Origin: JBBDSU01 sp040904825
GTDB taxonomy: Bacteria; Actinomycetota; Nitriliruptoria; Nitriliruptorales; Nitriliruptoraceae
Assembly (NCBI GenBank): GCA_040904825.1
Contig: JBBDSU010000042.1
Span: 1 to 6,731, forward strand
Direction of reading: 5' to 3'
DNA: 6,731 bases
Part shown: in pieces, positions 1 to 5,406 of the stretch
Position numbering within the stretch: the first letter of the stretch is position 1
Layout of the letters: every line of letters begins with the position of its first letter
The notes under the pieces: generated by a model
Told to the model about the DNA's origin: nothing
Seen by the model: only the letters and a program-made list of their open reading frames with translations
Databases searched by the model: none
Program-made: the position numbers and the translations under genes

Positions 1-47
1 ACGGGATTAGCAATCCCGCGCCATAGACCAGACTAGGCGAAGCCTCC
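1..47 (-). tRNA. tRNA-Ser (anticodon GCU), 5' half, cut by window edge
   Basis: Read on the minus strand from 47, the sequence folds as the first half of a tRNA. It has a 7-nt acceptor strand GGAGGCT, a D-arm with a GCC/GGC stem, and an anticodon arm with stem CGGGA/TCCCG around the loop TTGCTAA. The anticodon is GCT (complement of 9-11), which reads AGC and AGU serine codons. The long variable arm, T-arm and 3' acceptor strand lie beyond the left edge and cannot be checked. The GGAGG acceptor start and the D-arm are typical of bacterial tRNA-Ser. It is divergent from the membrane-protein gene that starts at 122. Confidence 0.88.
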
Positions 48-109
48 AGGCGCGCGTCGCAGGAACGAACCAGCGACGGCGGTGAGAGGGTAGCAGTCGC
101 ATCTGGGGT

Positions 110-115
110 TACCTT
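110..115 (+). promoter_or_regulatory. Candidate -10 box for a leaderless brkB-family transcript
   Basis: TACCTT fits the actinobacterial -10 pattern TANNNT. It ends 6 nt before the ATG at 122, so the predicted transcription start falls on or next to the start codon. No usable Shine-Dalgarno sequence precedes the ATG; only AGG directly abuts it. Leaderless translation would explain both facts. I see no convincing -35 box. The spacer 48-121 must also hold the promoter for the minus-strand tRNA-Ser(GCU), which I could not locate confidently. Confidence 0.35.
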
Positions 116-121
116 CACAGG

Positions 122-1024
122 ATGCCTTTTGACCTTGACCGCATCCTCAAGCGCCTGCCGTCACCCTTACAGCAGCCCGTGACGATCATCGCACAGACGG
201 CCAAGAGCGCCGGTGACAACCGCCTGCCCGGACTCGCGGCCGAGATCGCGTTCTGGGTGCTGTTGTCGCTGCCCGCCCTGTTGCTGACCATTATCGCCGC
301 GATCGGCCTCGTCGGATCTCGCACCGCCGACGACTGGCAAGACCAACTGACAGAGCGCACTGTCGAGGCCGCGAGCCTGGTCCTGACCGGCGACGCCATC
401 AACACTGCGGTCATCCCCATCCTCGACCAGTTGATCTCCGGGGCGAGCGTCGGAGTGATCTCCATCGCGTTTGTCTCGGCATTGTGGACGACGTCGAGGG
501 CGGTCAAGGTCGTGTTACAGACTTCATCGATCGTCGGCGCTGGCAACAACCTGCGCAGCGGTTGGAAGGACCGACTGCTCGGTTTTGGGTTCACGCTTGG
601 CGCGATCGTGTCTGGAGCGATATTCGCGCCACTGTTGCTGGCCGGACCGAACTTCGGTGAACAACTGGTCTCGTGGATCGGCAACGGCGAACTCAGTGTG
701 GTCGTCACGCTGTGGAGCAGTCTGTATTGGCCGGTGGTCGTGCTGGCAGCCAGCGCGGCGATCAGCCTCCTCTACCACATCGGCATTCCCGGCCGCTCGA
801 GGTGGCGATTCGATGTGCCAGGCGCCGTGCTAGCCACTGGGGTGTGGCTTGCCGGCAGCGCCGGACTCAGGATCTACGGCGTGTGGTTCATGGGCACCGA
901 CAGCATCTACGGATCGCTCGGAGGTGCGATCGTCGGCCTGTTGTGGCTGTGGATGTCAGGCTTTGCTGTCCTGCTCGGCGCGCAGCTCAATGCGACCTTG
1001 GCGGTCCGTCGGAGCGGAGGGTGA
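122..1024 (+). CDS. YihY/BrkB-family integral membrane protein
   Basis: This is a 300-residue protein of the YihY/virulence factor BrkB family. Members are inner-membrane proteins with about six helices and no settled biochemical role; older proposals as ribonuclease BN have been abandoned. Hydrophobic segments are visible near residues 40-64, 108-122, 151-174, 191-219, 233-252 and 264-288. The C-terminal hallmark is present: YGSLGGAIVG at 263-272, then WLWMSG and LLGAQLNA at 284-291. The WRFDVPGAVLATG segment near 228-240 also matches the family. ATG at 122 is the first possible start, because an in-frame stop at 83-85 is followed by no other start codon. There is no good ribosome binding site, and a TANNNT box suggests a leaderless transcript. 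The protein ends only nine residues after the last conserved block, and its stop codon lies inside the convergent tRNA-Ser gene. The family assignment is firm; the function is unknown. Confidence 0.92.
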   Translation: MPFDLDRILKRLPSPLQQPVTIIAQTAKSAGDNRLPGLAAEIAFWVLLSLPALLLTIIAAIGLVGSRTADDWQDQLTERTVEAASLVLTGDAINTAVIPILDQLISGASVGVISIAFVSALWTTSRAVKVVLQTSSIVGAGNNLRSGWKDRLLGFGFTLGAIVSGAIFAPLLLAGPNFGEQLVSWIGNGELSVVVTLWSSLYWPVVVLAASAAISLLYHIGIPGRSRWRFDVPGAVLATGVWLAGSAGLRIYGVWFMGTDSIYGSLGGAIVGLLWLWMSGFAVLLGAQLNATLAVRRSGG

Positions 1025-1103
1025 GGGATTCGAACCCTCGGTACGGCTTACACCGCACGCCGGTTTTCAAGACCGGTGCATTCGTCCGCTCTGCCAACCC
1101 TCC
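1015..1103 (-). tRNA. tRNA-Ser (anticodon UGA)
   Basis: This is a complete 89-nt class II tRNA on the minus strand. It has acceptor pair GGAGGGT/ACCCTCC, D-stem GCA/TGC, anticodon stem CCGGT/ACCGG around CTTGAAA, and T-arm GAGGG-TTCGAAT-CCCTC. The discriminator is G. The anticodon is TGA (complement of 1067-1069), which reads UCA and, by wobble, UCG. The long variable arm of about 20 nt pairs as GTGCGG/CCGTAC and is diagnostic of serine tRNAs. CCA is not encoded: the next bases are CTC, so it must be added by the CCA-adding enzyme. Its last 10 nt overlap the end of the convergent brkB-family gene. No Rho-independent terminator is visible downstream within that gene. Confidence 0.97.
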
Positions 1104-1192
1104 ATTGATCCCGCCAGGCTACATCGATGATGCTGCGTGACACCACGCCATGGCGAGGCGCCGGCGCATCGTCATAGGTGACACGTCGTGTC
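1104..1192. other. Palindrome-rich spacer between TetR gene and tRNA-Ser(UGA)
   Basis: This 89-bp gap has no ORF of its own. It carries two perfect 10-bp palindromes, CGCCATGGCG at 1146-1155 and GCGCCGGCGC at 1158-1167. It also has a 5-bp inverted repeat GACAC-GTC-GTGTC at 1180-1192, directly after the TetR stop. That last element could form a small hairpin at the 3' end of the TetR message, but it lacks a U-tract and is a weak terminator candidate. The tRNA promoter must also lie here. Confidence 0.45.
1116..1121 (-). promoter_or_regulatory. Candidate -10 box for tRNA-Ser(UGA)
   Basis: On the minus strand this reads TAGCCT, a TANNNT-type box 12 nt upstream of the mature tRNA 5' end. That distance would give a very short 5' leader. 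A poor -35 candidate, GTGTCA, lies 16 nt further upstream. The same hexamer TAGCCT occurs upstream of the TetR gene. This is only a motif match in a high-GC region. Confidence 0.28.
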
Positions 1193-1882
1193 TCATCGAT
1201 CTCGATGACCCAACGCGCCAGGGCCGGTGATCGGTTCCGGTGGCTGAGGCAACTCGGCGGCATCTGGCCTCGGCCTGAGGCCTTCGACGACAAGGCCGAG
1301 CAGGCGTGGCATCACCTGAGCATTGAACGCGACCGGCAGTCCTTCCAGTGGCCGACTTGCGACTGCCAAGGCAAGCAGCACGTCCTCGGCAGAAACATCA
1401 CGGCGCAATTCACCCGACTGATGACAGCGCTCGACCAGCGCATGAACTGCGCCCACCATGTCCTGCAGTGCAACCCTGAGGTCGTCGTCGGGATCCAATG
1501 TCGCCAGCACACTCAGCAAGCTCGGCATGAAGGCGCCCAGCCGCATGCTGCTGATCGCGGTGATGAACGCGGCCAGTTGCGGCGCATGTGCGGCAGACGG
1601 CAGGAAGGGTGTGGCGCCCTCCGGCTTCGTGTCGTCGAGGTAGCTCGCAGCGCTGCCGCCTCGCGACAATTCGACAGCCACCTCAGTCACCGCAGTGAAC
1701 GCCCGCAGTGCGATCGATCGGATCAACGCAGACCGATCAGGGAAATGCCGATAGAGAGTGGCGATACCCAGATCCGCTCGCCTGGCGATGGCGTCGTACG
1801 GCGCGTCGACGCCGTGCTCAACGAACACGTCAACGGCCGCGTCGAGAAGCGCATCACGGTTCTTGCGTGCATCGGCTCGCAT
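1193..1882 (-). CDS. TetR/AcrR-family transcriptional regulator (SbtR-like C-terminal domain)
   Basis: This is a 229-residue one-component repressor of the TetR family. The N-terminal three-helix DNA-binding domain occupies about residues 8-54. Its helix-turn-helix is near 28-46, with the signature IARRADLGIATLYRHFPDR at 32-50. The rest is a helical ligand-binding and dimerisation domain. Its late LRRDVSAEDVL segment resembles the SbtR-like C-terminal domain common in actinobacterial TetR proteins. The ATG at 1882 is preceded by GGAG (complement of 1889-1892) at 6-nt spacing, which supports this start. The gene is divergent from the MMPL transporter across a 154-bp spacer that contains an imperfect palindrome. 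The usual inference for this arrangement is that it represses itself and the exporter and is released by a substrate or lipid-like ligand. The ligand cannot be read from the sequence. Confidence 0.9.
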   Translation of the reverse strand: MRADARKNRDALLDAAVDVFVEHGVDAPYDAIARRADLGIATLYRHFPDRSALIRSIALRAFTAVTEVAVELSRGGSAASYLDDTKPEGATPFLPSAAHAPQLAAFITAISSMRLGAFMPSLLSVLATLDPDDDLRVALQDMVGAVHALVERCHQSGELRRDVSAEDVLLALAVASRPLEGLPVAFNAQVMPRLLGLVVEGLRPRPDAAELPQPPEPITGPGALGHRDR

Positions 1883-2036
1883 TGATCGCTCCGCCAGCAG
1901 TCGGTCATCTGGATGCGCAAAGGAGATTACTCGGCCGTCAGGCTATCCGGACGATAACCCTCCACTTATTTGCTACCGTGCATGCTGAACGAAGCCGGAC
2001 GTCTTGTCGTCATCACAGCATGGATCAGGAGCCTGA
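1883..2036. promoter_or_regulatory. Divergent TetR/MMPL control region with candidate operator
   Basis: This 154-bp spacer separates two divergent genes. An imperfect 19-bp palindrome lies at 1941-1959, with arms GG-TATC and GATA-CC around CGGAC and 6 of 9 symmetric pairs matching; its size is typical of TetR operators. Rightward, TGCTACCGT at 1971-1979 looks like an extended -10 (TGn plus TACCGT), which puts the palindrome over its -35 region. Leftward, TAGCCT (complement of 1940-1945) could be the TetR -10, and the palindrome overlaps it too. A second small inverted repeat, GACG/CGTC, lies at 1998-2011. The region's regulatory role is likely; the exact boxes are tentative. Confidence 0.5.
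2027..2031 (+). promoter_or_regulatory. Ribosome binding site fixing the MMPL GTG start
   Basis: AGGAG lies 5 nt before the GTG at 2037. An in-frame TGA at 2034-2036 directly precedes that GTG, so no longer start exists. The next in-frame ATG, at 2079, would remove most of the cytoplasmic lead-in to the first membrane helix and has no comparable site. The GTG start is therefore preferred. Confidence 0.7.
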
Positions 2037-2339
2037 GTGAACGCTGTCCTCGGTCGTGTCGCGACCGCCGTCGAACGCATGCCCGCGATCGCGCTGGCAA
2101 CCCTGATCGTGATCACCGGCGTGTTCGGTGTCTTTGCCAGCGAGCAACAGACCGACACCGACATGACCGCCTTCGCGCCGGAGTCGGAACTGGCCCAGGC
2201 TCATGCCCGCATCGCCGATGAGTTCGGACAGGCGGCTGCTTCGGTCCAAGTCATTGTCGACGCCGGCGACGGTGGTGACGTGCTGTCATCTGACGGGCTG
2301 GCACTGGCCCAATTGCTCGCCGCGACAGCGTCGTCAACA
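2037..2339 (+). CDS. MMPL/RND (HAE3-type) transporter, N-terminal part, cut by assembly gap
   Basis: These 101 residues begin the transporter that resumes at 2440. Residues 16-34 form the first membrane helix, ending in TGVFGVFAS. The extracytoplasmic loop follows, starting with the family-typical TDTDMTAFAPESELAQAH and a DEFGQAAASVQVIVD segment, comparable to the corresponding loop in the second half of the protein. The last full codon ends exactly at the gap. The rest of the first loop and the second helix are missing. The start is GTG with a good AGGAG site. The gene is divergent from the TetR gene, its probable repressor. This fragment and the next are read as one gene because family and orientation agree; the stated gap length does not keep frame. 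Confidence 0.85.
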
Positions 2340-2439
2340 NNNNNNNNNNNNNNNNNNNNNNNNNNNNNNNNNNNNNNNNNNNNNNNNNNNNNNNNNNNNN
2401 NNNNNNNNNNNNNNNNNNNNNNNNNNNNNNNNNNNNNNN
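2340..2439. other. Assembly gap (100 Ns)
   Basis: Exactly 100 Ns, the customary placeholder for a gap of unknown size. The reading frame before it (codons counted from 2037) and the frame after it (codon starting at 2440) are out of register over 100 bases. An intact gene needs a missing length divisible by three, so 100 cannot be the true length. Comparing the two pseudo-symmetric halves of the transporter suggests about 470 bp are missing. Confidence 0.97.
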
Positions 2440-4080
2440 TGGACCTACGGCATCGCGGTGCTGCTGGGGCCGTCATACCTGGGCATCACCGGGGTGATGA
2501 CCCAGATCTCCATCATGATCCCGGTGCTGTTGGTCGGCCTTGGGATCGACTTCGCTATCCATTTGACATCCCGCTACCGCGAAGAGGTCGCCGCCGGGCG
2601 GATGCCCCCGCAGGCTGCGCACAAGGCCGTCGTCAGCGTCGGTGGGGCGCTGGTTTTGGCAACAATCACCACGATGGTCGGGTTCCTCACCAACATCGTC
2701 TCGCCACTGCCTCCGATCCGAGACTTCGGCATCTTCGTCGCTGGCGGTGTCTTCTCGGCCTTCATAGTGATGCTGCTTCTGGTGCCCTCTGCCCGGTCAT
2801 TGATCGACCGCCGCAGGGTCGCCAAGGGCACCTATAAGCCTGCAGCAACCGGCACCGACCGCGGCCTCGGCAAGGTGATGGTCCGAGCCGCCAGTCTCGC
2901 CGAGCGCCGTCCCCGCTGGACACTGGCAACCGCCGCAGTGGTCACCGTGATTGCCGCGATCGGCGGCTCCCAGGTCTCTACGACGTTCAACCAGGACGAC
3001 TTCGTGCCACCCGACTCCAACGTCGGTCTGGTGCTCGCCTCGATGCAAGAACTCTTCGGCGGAGACCTTGACGAAACCACCAATGTCTTGGTCGACGGCG
3101 ACCTGACGTCACCGGTGGCGGCCAACGCGCTCCTCGGGGCACAGCAAGCCATGGGTGATACCCCCAACGTCCGCAGCACCAGCGGGCGTCCCCAGGTCGA
3201 CTCGCCCGTCACCGTCGTCGCCGCACTTGCCGCCGACCCCATGCTGGGTGAGCAGTTCGCTCAGCTTGGTTTTGACGGCGAGTCTTTTGCCGACGATGCC
3301 GAGGTCGCAGCGATCTGGGATCTTGCTGAACAAGCCGCCCCCCAGCTGGTGGCCAGCGTCCTCGACGCCGACCGCACCACTGCTCGCATGGTGATCGCGA
3401 CCACCGCCGGTCAGCAGCAAGCCACCGCATTGCGCGACAATCTCATCGACGACCTGTCTGCTGTGACCGACGCTGGCCTGCAGGTTGTAGTGGTCAGTGA
3501 CTTCCTGCGGTTCGAAGAAGCGCTCGACGCGCTGACGGAGTCCCAGACCCGTGGCATGCTCATCACGTTGGCAGTGGCCCTGCTGGTGCTCGTGGGGTTC
3601 TTCACGTTGCGCATGCGCACCCCGATGCTGGGTGTCATCGCGATGATCCCGTCAGCGCTGGTCGTGGCCTGGGTCGCCGGATCGATGTGGGCACTGGGCT
3701 TAAGTTTCAACATGATGACCGCGATGGTCGCGTCGCTAGCGATCGGAATCGGTGTGCCCTACGGGATCCACATCACCAACCGATTCACCGAAGACCTCCA
3801 GCGCTACGACACCGTCGACGAAGCCATCCGCCAGACCGTCGTCCACACTGGCGGTGCGCTGGTGGGCTCGGCAACAACAACGGCCGCCGGATTCGGTGTG
3901 CTGGTCTTCGCCTCGCTGGTGCCGATGCAACAGTTCGGCATCATCACCGCGATGACGATCATCTACTCACTGATAGGCGCTGCCCTCATCGAGCCTGCAT
4001 GCCTAACACTCTGGGCCCGGCGCCGCGAGGCGCGCGGCCAGCTTCGAGCGCCGGCAGCGCCGCACGTCACGCCAGGATGA
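2440..4080 (+). CDS. MMPL/RND (HAE3-type) transporter, C-terminal part after gap
   Basis: This fragment of 546 residues runs from the third membrane helix to the C-terminus. Members of the family export lipids or hydrophobic compounds using the proton gradient. From the first residue after the gap, helices 3-6 span about 1-120, with GLGIDFAIHLTSRYREE at 33-49 on the fourth helix. Helix 7 lies near 161-177. A soluble extracytoplasmic domain spans about 178-370, and helices 8-12 cover 372-525. The second-half counterpart of the helix-4 motif is GIGVPYGIHITNRF at 436-449. In characterised MmpL proteins, paired Asp-Tyr residues at these sites relay protons. Here the first half has Asp-Phe and the second Pro-Tyr, so only one pair remains. 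The 14 bp before and including the stop overlap the convergent serS gene. The substrate is unknown; the TetR neighbour suggests inducible expression. Confidence 0.9.
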   Translation, partial: WTYGIAVLLGPSYLGITGVMTQISIMIPVLLVGLGIDFAIHLTSRYREEVAAGRMPPQAAHKAVVSVGGALVLATITTMVGFLTNIVSPLPPIRDFGIFVAGGVFSAFIVMLLLVPSARSLIDRRRVAKGTYKPAATGTDRGLGKVMVRAASLAERRPRWTLATAAVVTVIAAIGGSQVSTTFNQDDFVPPDSNVGLVLASMQELFGGDLDETTNVLVDGDLTSPVAANALLGAQQAMGDTPNVRSTSGRPQVDSPVTVVAALAADPMLGEQFAQLGFDGESFADDAEVAAIWDLAEQAAPQLVASVLDADRTTARMVIATTAGQQQATALRDNLIDDLSAVTDAGLQVVVVSDFLRFEEALDALTESQTRGMLITLAVALLVLVGFFTLRMRTPMLGVIAMIPSALVVAWVAGSMWALGLSFNMMTAMVASLAIGIGVPYGIHITNRFTEDLQRYDTVDEAIRQTVVHTGGALVGSATTTAAGFGVLVFASLVPMQQFGIITAMTIIYSLIGAALIEPACLTLWARRREARGQLRAPAAPHVTPG

Positions 4081-5326
4081 TGTCTTTTCCGAGGTAGTCC
4101 CTCAGCTTGGCAGGCACGACGACCGAGCCGTCAGCACGCTGATGCTGCTCGACCAGCGCGATGATGGCCCGCTGCACCGCAAGCGCGGTGCCGTTGAGCG
4201 TGTGCACCAGCACGTTGTCGCCATCAGCGACCCGCATCCGCGCCTTGAGGCGCCGGGCCTGGTAGTCGGTCGTGTTGGAGCATGAGGTGATCTCGCGGTA
4301 GGCGTCCTGTCCAGGCATCCACGCTTCGAGGTCAAACTTTCGAGCTGCCGACGCTCCGAGGTCACCGACCGGGATGTCGACGACCTGGGCGTGGATCTCC
4401 AACCCGTCGAAGATCTCTTCCTCGATGGACAGGATCCGGGTGTGCTCGGCATCAGAGTCGTCGGGCGCCACGAACGAAAACATCTCGACCTTCTCGAACT
4501 GGTGGACCCGAAGGATGCCGCGAGTGTCCTTGCCATGAGCCCCGGCCTCGCGGCGGAAACACGGCGAGTATCCGACGTAGCGCAGCGGCAGGTCGGAAGG
4601 ATCCAGCACCTCATCCATGTGCAGCGCCGCCAGCGGAACCTCAGAGGTGCCTGCCAGATAGAAGTCATCATCACGCGTGGTGAACAACTGCTGCTCGTCC
4701 GTGGGCAGAAAGCCGGTGCCATACATCGCGGCTTCACGGACCAGCACCGGCGGGATCACGGGCACATGTCCGTGGGCGACCGCGATGTCGACCGCATATC
4801 TGACGAGGGCGAACTCGAGCATCGCCCCATCGCCCTTCAGGTAGGCAAACCGTGCGCCCGAGGTTCGCGCGCCACGCACCAGGTCGAGCGCGTCGGCGGC
4901 CTCCAGCAGTTCGACGTGGTCCTTGACCGGGAAGTCAAACGCCGGCCGTGTTCCGATGGAACGAACCACCACGCCGTCGCCTTCATCTCCGTCTGGCGCG
5001 TCGGGATGCGGCAGGTTCGGGATCGCCGCTGCAAGCCGGGTGAACTCGGCCTCGGCGGCCTCAAGCTCGTCTTCGAGCGCCGCCAACCGCGACTTGGCGT
5101 TCGCTGCCGCATCGATCAGCGCTGGGCGCTCACCAGGGTCGGCCTTGCCGATGGCCTTGGACGCCGAGTTGCGCTCAGCCCTGGCCGCATCAACCCCACC
5201 GATGAGCGAACGACGACGTTCATCAAGATCACGTAGCGCATCGATGCGTTCAGCCCCGATACCGCGCCGAGCGAGCGCAGACGCGAGCGCGTCAGGCTGA
5301 TCCCGAAGCAATCGTGGGTCGATCAT
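4067..5326 (-). CDS. serS: Seryl-tRNA synthetase
   Basis: This class II aminoacyl-tRNA synthetase charges all serine tRNAs; two of those substrates are encoded at 1-47 and 1015-1103. At 419 residues it has the usual full length. Residues 1-100 form the N-terminal helical arm that grips the long variable arm of tRNA-Ser, rich in Ala, Glu and Arg with coiled-coil character. The catalytic core follows: motif 1 around 187-205, TSEVPLAALH at 227-236, motif 2 with FRREAGAHGKDTRG at 257-270 and FEKVEMF at 277-283, GQDAYREITSCSNTTDYQAR at 339-358, and motif 3 with HTLNGTALAVQR at 375-386. The residue before the motif-3 arginine is Gln; E. coli has Gly and Thermus has Pro, so the position tolerates change. 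The ATG at 5326 is preceded by GAGGGGAG and starts with the expected MIDPRLLR. The gene is probably co-transcribed with pheA upstream. Confidence 0.98.
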   Translation of the reverse strand: MIDPRLLRDQPDALASALARRGIGAERIDALRDLDERRRSLIGGVDAARAERNSASKAIGKADPGERPALIDAAANAKSRLAALEDELEAAEAEFTRLAAAIPNLPHPDAPDGDEGDGVVVRSIGTRPAFDFPVKDHVELLEAADALDLVRGARTSGARFAYLKGDGAMLEFALVRYAVDIAVAHGHVPVIPPVLVREAAMYGTGFLPTDEQQLFTTRDDDFYLAGTSEVPLAALHMDEVLDPSDLPLRYVGYSPCFRREAGAHGKDTRGILRVHQFEKVEMFSFVAPDDSDAEHTRILSIEEEIFDGLEIHAQVVDIPVGDLGASAARKFDLEAWMPGQDAYREITSCSNTTDYQARRLKARMRVADGDNVLVHTLNGTALAVQRAIIALVEQHQRADGSVVVPAKLRDYLGKDIILA

Positions 5327-5406
5327 GAACGCTCCCCTCGTCGGGCCTGCAGATCATCGATGCGCCGATCACGTGCCAATCGCGCAACGGCCGCATCGTT
5401 CGTCAT
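5323..5406 (-). CDS. Candidate small ORF bridging pheA and serS (27 residues)
   Basis: A 28-codon reading frame fills the space between pheA and serS exactly. Its ATG shares ATGA with the pheA stop, and its TGA shares ATGA with the serS start. The peptide starts MTNDAAVARLARDRR and is rich in Arg (7) and Asp (4), with a likely amphipathic helix in the middle. There is no hydrophobic segment and no recognisable family. It has no Shine-Dalgarno of its own, so translation would rely on coupling to pheA termination; the serS site GAGGGGAG lies inside its last codons. Only about half of its third positions are G or C, which is weak for a coding region in this genome. It may be a genuine coupling leader that carries ribosomes to serS, or chance. 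Confidence 0.4.
   Translation of the reverse strand: MTNDAAVARLARDRRIDDLQARRGERS
5332..5339 (-). promoter_or_regulatory. Ribosome binding site of serS
   Basis: On the minus strand GAGGGGAG lies 5 nt before the serS ATG at 5326. It is a strong purine-rich Shine-Dalgarno sequence that confirms the start. It is the only strong site in this operon; pheA shows none and probably depends on coupling. Confidence 0.65.

Noticed and set aside
115..708. 197-codon minus-strand ORF antisense to the brkB-family gene
   Set aside because: It is a shadow of the clear family member on the plus strand. Its residue composition is low-complexity (Ser, Pro, Arg, Thr) with no recognisable domain.
960..1014. Terminator for tRNA-Ser(UGA) within the brkB-family gene
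   Set aside because: I looked on the minus strand for a GC-rich hairpin with a T-run and found none.
1048..1293. 81-codon minus-strand ORF spanning tRNA-Ser(UGA) and the TetR 3' end
   Set aside because: It runs through a complete tRNA gene and the TetR coding end in another frame, with no start-site support.
1178..1885. 235-codon plus-strand ORF opposite the TetR gene
   Set aside because: It covers almost the same span as a convincing TetR protein and is rich in Arg, Gln, His and Cys, as expected from antisense reading of high-GC coding DNA.
2037..2837. Reading the pre-gap frame straight through the Ns as one 266-residue protein
   Set aside because: After the gap that frame gives Arg/His-rich nonsense, while another frame gives clear transporter helices. 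The mismatch is due to the arbitrary gap length, not a frameshift.
4175..4185. Gln in place of Gly before the serS motif-3 arginine
   Set aside because: The position already differs between well-studied enzymes (Gly in E. coli, Pro in Thermus), so it does not suggest loss of function.
4391..5236. 281-codon plus-strand ORF opposite serS
   Set aside because: The serS frame has all class II motifs. The antisense frame has no domain and exists because stops are rare in this base composition.
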